Below are positions 42,476-53,700 of a DNA stretch of 64,000 nt, piece by piece. The position numbers were made by a program, and so were the translations under genes. The stretch spans positions 20,402,387 through 20,466,386 of the forward strand of contig NW_020653726.1 of the NCBI RefSeq assembly GCF_003589595.1, given 5' to 3'. The stretch is from Hyposmocoma kahamanoa (taxonomy: Eukaryota; Arthropoda; Insecta; Lepidoptera; Cosmopterigidae). The notes under the pieces were generated by a model. The model was not told where the DNA came from. It searched no databases and worked only from the letters and a program-made list of their open reading frames with translations. Every line of letters begins with the position of its first letter. Position 1 is the first letter of the stretch.

Positions 42476-44061
42476 GAAGGTAACATTATTTAAAAAATAC
42501 TATCATATTACAAAATAAAACGTAGCATAACAAGAAACATTGTTTATCTCTGATTCAGAAACAACCGTTCCCCCACTAGGTTACGATTATGAACTCATTA
42601 TTCCAAAGCTTATTGTATGTTTGTTTGTGTGTGTTTGTTTCATTAGAAAACAAGATACGATATTAAAATTTAATTGAATTCTGGCCTTCAGATTATGATT
42701 GGTATAACAATGCATTGAAAGGATCGGTGTTATTGTCAGTGATTGATATTGTCTACGTAATTGAACAGCTCGTTCTGAAGTCAATTAATTTTAGGTTTAA
42801 TGAAAATGAATTTTGGATTCAAATTTGTATACCTGTAATATTATTACTATTTTTTATAAAGCTATCTTGATTTTGAGCACACACATACATATTTATATTA
42901 GAAGCAGCTTATTAATAATGTGGTTTAATTCTAGATCTGGTTAGTACAAACTGAAAAAAAAGAGTTATAAATTTGATTAGTTTAGAATTGATAACAGTAA
43001 AATGGCAACGCTAAGAGTATATATTATTTTACCGCGAATTCAAATCTTTCCCGTACTAATTACGGTTCATCATTTTGTTTAGGTCGAGCGGCTGGGACCG
43101 TTGTTTTATTTATTTAGAATTTATTCTTTTACAAATGACATCAAAGCCCTTTGACAAATGTATATCGCATAGTATACGTGTTGTATTTAGTTCAGTATAT
43201 TATATATAAAAAGATGTTGGTATATATAAAGCGTCCAATAAATACAGAGGTTTTTTTGTATAATTTCGAGATACGTTTGTGTTTTTTTTGTCTACCGTCA
43301 AAATTTTAACTTAAACACACCGTATAATAATCAGCATATATCCTTAATTTTACTATATATTTTTTCCAGAGTGATTGATTCAACAATTTCACTGTTAAAT
43401 ATAGACTCTTATGTAACGCTTTTTTGTTTAAAGCTTGTAATGCATATTATAAAGATTATTTACAAGTAGATATATTTTATTTATCCTTTTCAAAATTGAA
43501 TTTATAAACAATAATTTTGATGTTACTTGTTTTTTCAATTATTTTTTCCTGTTTCTTTTTTATGTTATATTTATTAATGGAAAGCTTGTTGGTTTAAGAG
43601 ATAAGTTTTTTGTACTTACTATAATTTTGTGTACAAATTGTATACGGTTTGTTTCCCAAATAAAAAGTAAATAAATAAACACGAACGGTAGTGATGGAGG
43701 GGTATTCGAGTGTGCTGATAGAAGTGGAACTATTTTGTTTTCATAAATATGTAACCTTAAATGTGAATTTCGAGAACCCTTGCGGTTTGTGGGCAGGATC
43801 GGAAAGCACTCCAGACGCTCAGCGCCTATCTATCCCAAAAATTCTTTAAACCTAAAGGCGAGAGGTTCGTGCTCGGATTATTTGTACATTTTAATTTAAA
43901 CATCATGGAGAGCTCTCTATGCCTAGCAAATATGGAACTCCCCTTCCATACAAACAGCCGCAGCCGCGGGTGTCCTACTTCAGTACTCTGTGGCCAATTA
44001 CAGAGCGTATTATGTACATATATGTTATTCTACAATCACTGTACGCAAAATAGACCTAAAT
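42476..44061. other. no gene recognised
   Basis: AT-rich to about 43720. From 43760 to 44050 the composition becomes balanced and a frame (MESSLCLANMELPFHTNSR) is open, but it runs straight into REP-3 and has no domain I recognise. Confidence 0.4.
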
Positions 44062-44350
44062 CGCAGCAGTAGAGCTCCTTGTGAAAGAATTCGTCCAGGA
44101 AGTACTGCCACCTACCTATTTCTGCCGCCAAGCAGTAATGTCAGCATTACTGTTCCGGTTTTGAAGGGTAAGGGTGCTGGTGAAATTACAGGCACATGTC
44201 AACTTATGTCTCAAGGTGACGGGCACAGTGGCAGTGCCCCTCAGATCTTTGCAATTTAAAGCTCTGAGGACACTGCAATTGTTATGTACAGGCGTGTAGC
44301 TTACCATCAGGTGCATGACTTGTTCGTCCCGTCACTTGATATTATAGAAA
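44062..44350 (+). repeat. REP-3, complete, plus strand
   Basis: A good reference copy: GCAGCAGTAGAGCTCCTTG, TTCTGCCGCCAAGCAGTAAT, CAACTTATGTCTCAAGGTGA, CTTGTTCGTCCCGTCACTTG, then an A-rich tail (GATATTATAGAAAAAAA). Confidence 0.88.
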
Positions 44351-44639
44351 AAAATTTACGTTACAAAAATACCACATATAGTATAAGATATAACAAACCG
44401 CTACACCACAGAAATAAGGCAGCATCCATTTGATGAGGTAACTCATATAAATTACAATCCACGTTCAGTGTCTGAATCAGTCAGAGAACTATGATTCTCA
44501 ATTGAGAAGTCGTCGATTCGAATCCCTGTAGCGACATGTAATTATGAATTGTTGTAAGTTATGTTTGTAAATACTTTGTAGCATTACCTCTTACTAACGT
44601 TAAAAAAAAAATTGTGGTGAAACACAACCTTTGTATTTT

Positions 44640-44995
44640 TGTACGTGGGAAATGCTTTACGCATACCCTCCAGGCCGTGGAGGCTCAAGGGTCCAAAGAT
44701 TCACCACTACGACGCCCCCGGCCACCCGGTTTCCACCGGAGTTCCCGCGTTAAAGAAGGGAGGGTCGGCTCGCATGACCCATCCTTCCAGACCTGTCCCC
44801 TGTCCGCTGGCTTCACTAGGGAATCAGGTGAGCATCGAACTGTGTTCGCCTTCGTGGATGCGTGGGTTTGCGTCAATTGCTTCTTCGCGCACCCGCTGCG
44901 TGGTCTACTTTTGCGAGATTTGATGAAACAAAACTTGCCCGTCGAAGAAGGTTCGCAACGCAACCCATGGAAAATGTGTGAGAGTGACGTATAAA
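44640..44995. other. GC- and CpG-rich island with three open frames
   Basis: A sharp GC-rich block in AT-rich surroundings, open in two plus frames (44614-44994 and 44639-44923) and one minus frame (44685-45023). None shows a known domain; the proline- and arginine-rich reading reflects composition. Possible origins are a fragment of a GC-rich retroelement or a host exon or CpG island. I cannot decide. Confidence 0.4.
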
Positions 44996-45052
44996 ATGTT
45001 GATATCGATGATGATGAAGGCATTCGTTTTAATTAACTACACTAGTTACATT

Positions 45053-45134
45053 TTTCTTACCACGGTATGAATTTTTATTTCTCTTTCCGGTTTTAAATTT
45101 AATCCTCTTTGAATAGTCATACCGTGGTAAGAAA
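45053..45134. repeat. 18-bp perfect inverted repeat
   Basis: TTTCTTACCACGGTATGA at 45053-45070 pairs perfectly with 45117-45134 around a 46-bp AT-rich loop. It may be a very small MITE; flanking duplication is not evident. Confidence 0.75.
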
Positions 45135-45251
45135 CCTACAATTAGTGATAATCGTGTATTCGATATTTAGTTCTTAAGTGTATACACCTAGGGGTATTAA
45201 AATCTGGGTTTAATTTGTTATAATAAAAGTCGTATATGCTACGAGCGGACT

Positions 45252-45282
45252 GCTACGACGCTACGTCGTAGCGCGACGTAGC
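45252..45282. repeat. overlapping palindromes
   Basis: GCTACGAC-GCTAC-GTCGTAGC (45252-45272) and GCTACGTC-GTAGCGC-GACGTAGC (45260-45282) share bases, so two alternative hairpins with 8-bp arms are possible. Confidence 0.75.
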
Positions 45283-45288
45283 ATGGTA

Positions 45289-45954
45289 GCTTTGTGTAAT
45301 AAATTTTTATTGTTTGTTTTGCAATACGAGATAAAGATATTGTTTCTAAATACAAACTCAACTATATTTATTTCACAACTGTTGATTAATAGTCGTTGGT
45401 TTGACCTTTTTTTGGTGTCCCTTATGTATGACGGATACGGACAGAGAAACGATGAGTACATTTCTTTTTGTTTTGTTGATTATGTCACTTGTAGTGGAAG
45501 ATTTGGTCAACCTCCTTTAATAAAGCAAGCCACGGCCTTGACCCCCCACTTTCCTTTTCAATCTTATTTACGACAAGCCAAGACAAACTTTCTTTACTTA
45601 ATCTGATTCCAAGACTCATGATAATTTTACGTTCTAAGCTACTAAAACTTAGAATATCGCCAGAAAGCAATAAAATAGTTCAACCCACCGAAGCGCGTTC
45701 CGGACAAACAAAGCTGTCAAAGAATAAAATTGTCAATATATTGGGAGTGAAACTAATCTATCAATCGTTAAGTCAATTTCCGAGATTGACGATATAGTCC
45801 CACTTCTCGGGATGCTCGAAATTTCCCATAAATGTAGTTCGATGTTTGTAACCTACATAAACTACGTATAAATTGCGTGAACGGTCGGCTAACTTCGCCT
45901 TTACAGAGCGCCGTCTCTGTCTCTCATGACTGGTAACATTTTGTCGCTAATTTA
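45289..45954. other. no gene recognised
   Basis: The frame at 45283-45606 has no domain and no copies; composition is unremarkable. Confidence 0.4.
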
Positions 45955-46155
45955 TAACTGCTTCTGTGGCCGAACGGTTACCATGCCGGTCTGCCACGCA
46001 GAGGTCTCGGGTTCGATTCTCGGGCGGAGACAAAATTTGTATGGCCTACATTCATTTTCTCATGACTTTGGGTGTCATTTCTGTTTATCTTTTGTATGTG
46101 TCCATAGCACCCTCAATACAGGGTTTCGCTAGTGCGGGAATACGATGTGTGCGTC
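45955..46155 (+). mobile_element. SINE-1, plus strand
   Basis: A box TGGCCGAACGG, B box GGTTCGATTCT, body TGTATGGCCTACATTCATTT and CCCTCAATACAGGGTTTCGC, terminal GATGTGTGCG. It is more diverged in the body than the 1.0-kb copy. It forms an inverted pair with the next SINE-1. Confidence 0.85.
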
Positions 46156-46493
46156 GGCTTCAAGGCTGCCCGGGCTTTCCCGTTTCAAATCGGCGAGTTT
46201 GACATCACAAGCGAGTTCGTGCGGAGTGGAGGGCGGTAGGGATGCAACATGTTGTATAAGCGACTAGGCAAGGTCGCACGTTCCTACTGACTTTTTCGAT
46301 ATTGTAATTAATTGCTTGCAAGTACAAAACGTTGCTGTATTTAACAAAATAATTAACTCTACAACATATAGATCGGAGGCCTATTCGGCGCGCAAAAATT
46401 AATACTTAATATGCCTTATCATATTGCCTTGATTTTATTTCATTTTACTAAGACGATAACCACAAATTTTTTGAATGACAATTTAATATAATA
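46156..46493. other. spacer between inverted SINE-1 copies
   Basis: Balanced at the left, AT-rich at the right. No feature recognised. Confidence 0.4.
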
Positions 46494-46672
46494 ATATCGC
46501 GCATACTCAACATAGCCCCGCACTAGGGAAGCCCTGTATCGCGGGTGCCATGGACACACAAAAGAGAAATAAATGTAGTCCATATAAATATTTCTCCCGG
46601 GCCGGAAATCGAATCCGAGAGCTCTGCGTGGCAGTCCGGTATGGTAACCGTTCGCCCACGGAAGCAATTTAA
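46494..46672 (-). mobile_element. SINE-1, minus strand
   Basis: The reverse complement has A box TGGGCGAACGG, a degraded B box (GATTCGATTTCC), the body TTTGTGTGTCCATGGCACC and GGGGCTATGTTGAGTATGCG. The TGTAATTTGTGGTTGTCTA part of the body is deleted. Confidence 0.85.
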
Positions 46673-47406
46673 AACGAACAAATAACTGCTGAACCTGCTA
46701 TCTCGATTTGTAACATGTTTCTTTTTTCTTCCTATATACCTGCAGGTCTGTAAGTTTTTTCAGCGACAATTCGGTCAATTCATACGAAAAACTTTCAGTG
46801 AGTATATGTCTCTGAGATTCCTACTAGAGCCAGCGGTTTTATGTTGTTATAGGTCCAGTAAGTATAAACATTTGGTATGAAACATTTTATAAAAATGTAT
46901 AGTCACGTACAGAAATGACATTCCAGCTACAAGTGTGTAATATTTTTAATTTTAACAACAAAATATTCCTAACACACGGAATTGAATGCAAAAGTTCAGT
47001 TTTCAATCTACAGTAACCCTTATTTTCAATCGAGTTAAATATTCTACGTCACGTGATTAATGACACCGATAGTGGAACATGGAATAATAACCTATCAATC
47101 ATGGAGTTAATTCCCGGAAATATTGCTATATCGGCTCCACTTTACCGGAATGCCAAGGGATTTCTCTAAAATTGTATAGATTTTATACGGAAATTAAATG
47201 TAAAGTTTTGAAACTCGTCAGTTCTGCTGTACTTGGAAATATAATTAGATTCCTAACGTCTCGATCATTATAGTTTGTAAATTATCCATTGAAACAAGTT
47301 AATACAATAAGATACATAAAAAATTACAATGAGGCGCTCAGAATAATGGTGTAACTACATTTTCGCACAATGGAGATATTTTCAAAAAAAGCAAAAAAAT
47401 ACTGAG
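46673..47406. other. no feature recognised
   Basis: AT-rich with no coding signal and none of the named repeats. Confidence 0.4.
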
Positions 47407-47559
47407 TCTTCTTCTTCAGCTCGTAGTCACCCACTGCTGAGTGTAGGCCTCCTCGTTTATACGCCACATTTACTTAGTATAACATTGTTAAGTATTAGAT
47501 GGAATATGAGTACATTGACGATAATAACTTTGACAACAACCTGTATTAATATTAGTATT

Positions 47560-47685
47560 TTTCGCCACAGCCCGACTTCACCCACTGCTGGATATTGTCT
47601 CCCGCAGTTTGTGCGATCCACCACTGTGCTAGTTTTATTCATCGGCCTGCCACTTTGACAATACCATCCACCCATCTAACTAAAG
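47560..47685 (-). pseudogene. RTE-type C-terminal remnant
   Basis: The minus strand reads RWVDGIVKVAGR, a stop, KLAQWWIAQTAGDNIQQW and VKSG. This fits the RTE consensus tail (RW.DDI...AGR.W...AQDR..W......YVQQW). A similar CCCACTGCTGAGTGTAGGCC fragment stands just upstream at 47430-47450. Confidence 0.65.
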
Positions 47686-47702
47686 ACTACTACAAGTAAA
47701 TA

Positions 47703-48150
47703 AATATTAGATAACATCACATACATTGCTCTGATGTAAAAGTAAGTAACTGCAGCACTTGTGTTATGGAACATCGGAAACAACGACGATGCCACAGACA
47801 CCCCCGACTCAAGACAATATGGAAAAGATTGTTTTCTACATTTGTTTTTTTTTTATAATATTAAGTGACGGGACAAATAAGTTATGCACCTGATGGTAAG
47901 TCACACTCCTATCCATAACAGTTGCAGTAGCACTCATAGCTTTAAATCGCAAAAATCTGAGGGACTGCCTCTGCGTTTGTCACCTTAAGACCTAAGTTGA
48001 CAAGTCCCATGTGCCTGTGATGTCACCAGCACCCTGAACTCTTCATAACCGGAAGACAGTTTTGAGGTACTTCCCTGGACGAACTCTTTCACAAGGACCT
48101 CTTACAAGGATCTGTAATATTGACCCGGCAGGAGATCGAAACCGTAATTG
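47703..48150 (-). mobile_element. SINE-3 split by a REP-3
   Basis: The body at 47703-47841 (GCTCTGATGTAAAAGTAAGT, CCCGACTCAAGACAATATGG) continues after the REP-3 with GACCCGGCAGGAGATCGAAA at 48118, where the 21.1-kb copy is uninterrupted (TACATTGACTCGGCAAGG). The head beyond the B box is lost. Confidence 0.75.
47842..48115 (-). repeat. REP-3 inserted in SINE-3, minus strand
   Basis: From the T-rich complement of the tail (TTTTTTATAATATTAAGTGA) to CTTTCACAAGGACCTCTTAC. The clean insertion shows REP-3 has defined ends: a 5' GTAGCAG.AGAGCTCC start and an A-rich 3' tail. Confidence 0.85.
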
Positions 48151-49241
48151 ATAAAAAAAGTAATTTCAAGCCGCATATTGATTCATCTGTTCATAAAGCG
48201 ATGAGGATGCGTAGTTTTGTATTGATTAATGGTAAAATCATTTTTCTTTTTTAAATTTTAAGATTCCCGCCAGGTTCCCGAGATTTCACATAAGGTTTTT
48301 TCACCCATTTCGTCTTATAATAGTACTAGGTTTTTTGGGGTTGCAATTCCCCCGAAACTCTCTAGCTTTGTCTAATTCATATAATAATTGCTCCAAACTG
48401 CTTAATTTAACGAACAAAATTCTTAATTTTCTTGGTTCGGGCACATAGTATTGTTTATTATTTATCATTAACAAAAAATTCTAAGTTATTTATTTTTCAG
48501 TCTTAAAATTGTTTTCGGTGCGCTTTTATACGTTGCTCACTTATAATTAATTAAACAATTAGACTAAGTTTTTAAAATGTATTAATACGTACGTGGAATA
48601 TTGTAGTTACAGTTAATGTTCCTAATAAATAGATAAATAAATGTTATATATTATATCGCATTGAGAATGATAATATTTTTATGTAATGCTTGATAAATCT
48701 TCCAATTTAGGGACTTTATTATGTTCCTAGTAGATTAACATCAGTGAAACAAAGACAATCCCTAACCGAAAAAAACAAATATAAATGGAACAGAAACGAT
48801 TATAAGAATAAAAAGCGACGCATTCACCCATTTGTTTTGTTAATCAAACGCTAACAAAACCTCAATTTTGTTTTAATGTAACGAAATTTCATATTATTCA
48901 TGTTAAAACAAAAGAAAATACAAATATTAAGCAACAAACAATAGAATAAAATTATTTTATGTGTTTGTCCGCTTTCAAAGTGCCTTTGTATAATATTACC
49001 TCCGTCCGATTGAAAGTGGCCTCGAACATTAAGTCAAAAGGTCAATTTATTAACCCAAAAATTCTCACTTGTTTGTTTGTTTTTGGTTACTGTTGGGTAA
49101 TTTGTATATACAAAATGAAAACACCGAGTTTCTGAAAACTGGGAAAATATAAATCCATAACTTCATGAAAAGTAACATAAAATAATGCATTTTTTGTAAA
49201 AACAAAACGATCTCAAAAGTTAGTGGCGTTACATCTATTGT
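48151..49241. other. no feature recognised
   Basis: Strongly AT-rich. No coding signal or named repeat. Confidence 0.45.
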
Positions 49242-49500
49242 CAACATTGACTTACAAATAAATGGACGACGGGTCTAATACAAAAACCACGAAAAAAATG
49301 TCCCAAGTCAACCTATTTAAACGTAGTGACCATCTAAAGGAATATGAAAAGGCTAAAACGTTGAATTTAAATGGTAATGTCATCGCAGCACTGTCTAATT
49401 TTGCTTGCTTCGTTGTCAGTCGAACAAACGAAGACTAAAGCGTGAATGACGCTCTGTATACGATTTTAACGCCTTATAAGTTCGGACACTTTTTAGCGCG
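49242..49500 (-). repeat. REP-5 repeat, copy 2
   Basis: Reverse complement of 3389-3605, about 40 bp longer because of the segment GTGACCATCTAAAGGAATAT near 49326. Directly followed by a TIR-T arm. Confidence 0.8.
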
Positions 49501-49504
49501 GACC

Positions 49505-49725
49505 CAACGTCCTTAAAATTGTAAGTCAATGATTGTCAAGTTTATTGAAATCATTTAACGGATTATGGGTGAAATCTCATAAACCGGATTTACCCCTAAT
49601 ATGCCACCCTTCAAGGTGGAATATTTTCTTCAACTTTACAAAATGTCGAAGTAATATTGTAATACACAAAACAATGAAAATACAATCGAATTGAGTATTT
49701 ACTCCATTTTTTCTAGTCGTTTAAA
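49505..49725 (-). mobile_element. TIR-T arm, minus strand
   Basis: CCCCTAATATGCCACCCTTC, GGTGGAATATTTTCTTCAAC and the outer end GAATTGAGTATTTACTCC with CTAGTCGTTT. Same order as the right arm at 10370-10511. Confidence 0.7.
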
Positions 49726-49989
49726 AAACAGAATGAGAAAAGAAAATGAAGTACGGCAAAGCAGTAGTACAAAGTAAAGAAGTGATAATAGTAAATAACC
49801 AAGTAGTTTGAAGACACGGCATTTTACTTAATGAAATTGCCTCCATTATTAATAGACTGTTTTGTAGCCTTCGCAGAATCGTGCTGTTAGGAGAATTTAC
49901 ATCATTATTAAACTGACATTACAGCACGTTTATGAAAACGTAAATTAACCTTTCCATTTCAATGGTGACAGTTAAAGACGAACAATTTA

Positions 49990-50262
49990 AGAAGCAGAAG
50001 AGCTCCTTGTGAAAGAGTCCATCCTATACCAATTTCTGCTATCAAGCAGTAATGTGAACATGACTACATTTCTTGAAGATATTGGTTTAATTACGGACAC
50101 CTGAACTTGTCACTTTTATGTCTCAGGGTGCTGCGCGCCGTGGCAGTCCCTTAGGTCTTTGCGATTTAAAGCGCGTAGTACTGTGCGACTGTCTTAGAGA
50201 GGCGTTTATCACCAGACGCACGACATATTGTTGGAATTGTTCATCCCGTCATTTGACATCAA
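49990..50262 (+). repeat. REP-3, plus strand
   Basis: AGAAGCAGAAGAGCTCCTTG at the start, TATGTCTCAGGGTGCTGCGC, TTTGCGATTTAAAGCGCG and TCATCCCGTCATTTGACATC at the end. An internal deletion affects the CCACCTTACC segment. Confidence 0.8.
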
Positions 50263-50269
50263 AAATAAT

Positions 50270-50515
50270 AATCATAACTTTTTATAACAAATATCGACCT
50301 CAAAAGTTCGTCGAATTACATCTATTTGTCGCGTTTTATTGGAATTACCGGAAAGTAGTTTGCCAGCCCTAGAGATGAAATAGTTTAAATTTAAATGGGA
50401 CCAATATTGAGGTACCGTCTTTCCAACAAAAAGTAATTGCGTAACACACAAAAAAAATTGGCGTATTGAGATCCTTCCTTTCCTTCCTTCCTTTCTTTTT
50501 TGAAGTCGTTTAAAA
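50270..50515 (-). mobile_element. TIR-T arm, minus strand
   Basis: CGACCTCAAAAGTTCGTCG, AATTTAAATGGGACCAATAT, TTGAGGTACCGTCTTTCCAA and the outer TTTTTTGAAGTCGTTTAA. The terminal stretch has expanded into CCTT units (50467-50495). Confidence 0.65.
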
Positions 50516-51149
50516 CGAATGGTTCTTGACATTCGTCTCAACATAGTCACAAGTTCTTTGAGCACCCCGTTATATAGTAAAATAATAAGATCCCTGTTGA
50601 TATTCAAAATCCAAGTATCATTTACGAATTCTAATAGTACCGTAAAACAAAAATATTAGGTACATTGAAGATGTAAGAGTTTCTGCGTACTTCGTTGAGA
50701 ACAATTATGCGAATGATGTTAAATTCGTTTCGTTTATTTAAGTCATAACATTAAAAGAAAATAAATAAGATAAAAAGACTTCGTTCCTTAACAAAATACA
50801 TATAAAAAAATAACTCAGAATGTTGTCGAGGAAAAGATAAAAACCTCAGCGAATTTGATGGTTTTCAGGCTTCACCTGGCAAGTATTCATCCCTGGAGAC
50901 ACCGTGGTATCTTGATACCCTTTCCATTCAAAATTTATTTTAGAAGGTATTATCTGACGAGATTAATAAAAACACTACAGAAATTTGAAAGTACCAACCA
51001 TACAGCTAAGTGTGTAAAGACCATTGATATTTACACTATACAAAAAGAATATAAATACGCACAGAAAGACATTTAAAGTTAGTTTGTTATTTATACTAAT
51101 TATAATTTTATTTTAAACGTTGTTTGTGTCTGGTATAAACTTGTTGACA
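50516..51149. other. no feature recognised
   Basis: AT-rich. The 73-codon frame at 50855-51076 has no recognisable domain. Confidence 0.4.
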
Positions 51150-51380
51150 TGAAGCGATAGATATGCCAACATATCTATATGCAATGTCAAAGTTCAAATT
51201 ATATTAACAGTCCAGAAGTTGTTTCATCTTTGTTAATTGGAAACTGCAACTAATAGTCGTATTTAAATTTAATTATGAAGTATGACTTTTAGCTGCAGTG
51301 GTTCTGATAGTAATCGAGACTAACGATACTTCCATTGTTTATTTTCTTCCGTGAGTTCAGAAGTAGTAAGTCTAAACCAG
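51150..51380 (+). repeat. REP-F fragment
   Basis: TTAACAGTCCAGAAGTTGTT, GTGGTTCTGATAGTAATCGA and TTATTTTCTTCCGTGAG, the last third of the unit. Part of this matches 52785-52880. Confidence 0.6.
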
Positions 51381-52139
51381 ACTGATGCTCTAACACGGTT
51401 TGTGTAGCACTTGGGAGTATGGGGGAAAGTTTCGTCCCGATACACTGTTCAAAAGTAGATGAAAACAGAGTTGCCCAATGAAAAGCAGGTTTAAACGGGT
51501 TAATAAAAAAGTTATGAGAAAAGGTATTTTCTTAGCCTAATAAAAAAGATGCATGCCTCGTAGACAGGGAATAAACGTAGCGGCTGTTTCCAACCAGACA
51601 CAGACGACGTAAATACAAAAAATGTTCCAAAAAATCACTCGACGCATTCTGTTTCTTCCATTTACACGTTCCACTTCTGGACACGGGTTGCCTCGAAGGA
51701 GAGCGATTTACACGTTTTCCAAGAGTTGTTAGCCTACTGGGACATTTAGCGAGAAGTATTGCTACTAAATATTAACGAATGTACGTAACTTAACACCACC
51801 ACAGGGAATCGAATCGTCGTCGTCTCAATTTACAAATTCACGTTTTTCTACTCGGCTACCACCACGTTTAGCTTCCACGTTAATAAAATTCATGCCGGGT
51901 TCTGTTTTACAACCTGCATATCTTTAAAGACAGAGTGAGTCATTTTGTCAGCAAACGTGAAGCGTTCTCGTCGCTATTTTGATTTTCCAGCTGACGAGAG
52001 TGTAAACAAACGTAAGCCTATCTCCAATCAAGTAAATGGCTATACGCAATTGTGGTTGCTATGTACCTACACATACTGAAGGGAGTTATTGATTACTCAA
52101 GTGTCAACTTCAATGAGTTTAACAAACAGCTACCAAATT
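51381..52139. other. no gene; tRNA-like scrap near 51.8 kb
   Basis: The reverse complement of 51800-51870 has TGGTAGCCGAGTAG and CGATTCGATTCCC, spaced like A and B boxes, so a degraded tRNA-derived SINE is possible. Nothing else seen. Confidence 0.35.
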
Positions 52140-52890
52140 CTTAGATTTATTCTGGCGTCTATGTCTTTAACATAGAACAATAAATACAGTGGAAGTTGTT
52201 AATTAGCATCTCACGCGTGCCAACTGTAAGCACAGTTGTGCCTACTTGAGCTCAGTCTGCTACTTTCGCTTTGTAAAGTATGGTTGTGTCAATTCTTTTG
52301 CACAAATTCTCTATAATTGTAGAAAAATGTCTTTTTGTGCTGTTTTGGAACGCGAAGATGATAGCCACACCATAATTATTACCCATGGTGGTATTTCATA
52401 ATATCATCGCTGTAAGGCTTAATTTAATCAATTTTCTATGTTTCTGTTTATCGAATTAATTCTTGTACCGTAACAAACGAAAGTAAACTAGTAGCTACTA
52501 GTAGCGAACAAAAGCTTAGCGAAAAAATGCTTCATGAGTCTTTTGTTAATTTTAAACTTAATTGATCGAAATAAAGTTCATTATGAAATGTGTGCATCAA
52601 AGAAGACATCTGTTGTTGAGAAAATGTTACTTTCTATTCGTTCAAATGTTAGTCGTTCGTCGAAGTCCAGCTACTCACCGCAAGATAGCAGCACGTTGAA
52701 TAAAATTTCAATGTTAAATCAAAACGTCGTAACGCAATAACGATATTAATAACTTTCAACTATACAGGGACTGTATAAAGTTTAAATTATATTAACAGTC
52801 CAGAATTTGTTAAATTTTTTGTGCTTTTTTTTTGAGACTGGTAGTAATCGAGACACTTCCATCGATTTTTTCTTCCGTAGTCTCTAAGAC
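52140..52890 (+). repeat. REP-F repeat, degraded copy
   Basis: Order as at 56520-57185: TGTAGAAAAATGTCTTTTTG, AATTTCAATGTTAAATCAAA, GTATAAAGTTTAAATTATAT and GGTAGTAATCGAGAC. The middle is replaced or diverged. Confidence 0.55.
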
Positions 52891-53203
52891 GCCTACCGAC
52901 AATGTACCTCCATTCTACTAGATAATAGAAAACGACTGTCGAAGGTCATCGTACATTGGTTATTGAGTTAAAATGGGTTTATTTGTTGCGAACTCGGGTC
53001 ATTCGATTCAGTTAGAGTTGATAAGAAAAAGGCACGAATTGTGTTTACGGCAAGAAACTAAAGTTTCTAAGTTTGTACCGCAAGTTTACTATAGTGTTGT
53101 TACATTCTGAGTTGCACTTTGTTCGAGATTACATGTTCTTTAAGAATGAATGGCTTCTGATTTGAAATGAAACTTACATTGGCCTGACAATAAATATGAT
53201 CAT
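52891..53203. other. no feature recognised
   Basis: Short AT-rich spacer without coding signal. Confidence 0.35.
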
Positions 53204-53300
53204 TATCAACTCATATTACGTTCCACTGCTGGGCATGTGTCTCCTCTTAGGATAGAGTTTAGGCCATAACCGCCATTTTCTTAATCCGAGCTGGGGACAA
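53204..53300 (+). repeat. RTE-type 3'-end fragment
   Basis: TTCCACTGCTGGGCATGTGT, CTCCTCTTAGGATAGAGTTT and AGGCCATAACCGCC, shared with 24255-24350. Confidence 0.55.
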
Positions 53301-53347
53301 CACACATTTTCCAAAGGTTGAAAACCTTTACTACGGGGTGGTAAGGT

Positions 53348-53412
53348 AAAGTTCTACGTGACACTGCAACTGCTACGGTGTCCGTAGCAGTTGCAGTGTC
53401 ACGTAGAACTTT
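53348..53412. repeat. perfect hairpin, 31-bp arms, 3-base loop
   Basis: The left arm 53348-53378 and right arm 53382-53412 are exact reverse complements around TGT. The right arm is the truncated start of a minus-strand REP-3 (GTAGCAGTTGCAGTGTCACG), so the left arm is a snap-back copy of it. Confidence 0.95.
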
Positions 53413-53600
53413 AAACGCAAAGATTTGAGGGGCATTGCCATTGCGTCCGTTACCCTGAGACATAAGTTGATAAGTTCCTAATGCCTGTAATTTCACCAGC
53501 ACCCCAAATTTTCAAAACCACAAAGCAGTAATGCTCACATTATTGCTTGGCGGCAGAAATAAGTAAGGTGACAGTATTTCCCTGGACTAACTCCTTCACA
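53382..53600 (-). repeat. REP-3, minus strand
   Basis: AAAGATTTGAGGGGCATTGC, GTTACCCTGAGACATAAGTT, GCTTGGCGGCAGAAATAAG and TTTCCCTGGACTAACTCCTT. The tail side is truncated at the hairpin. Confidence 0.85.
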
Positions 53601-53602
53601 AG

Positions 53603-53700
53603 CTGTATAATTCGGATACACTACAATTAGTTACAGGTACATGCTGCCGAAGGGATTCGAACCGTCATGAGAAGCACCCGTTTTCCCACTGGGCTAACGC
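53603..53700 (-). mobile_element. tRNA-derived SINE head, minus strand
   Basis: The reverse complement has TTAGCCCAGTGGG (A box) and GGTTCGAATCCC (B box). The acceptor ends do not pair, so it is not a functional tRNA gene. Related to, but distinct from, SINE-3. Confidence 0.55.
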
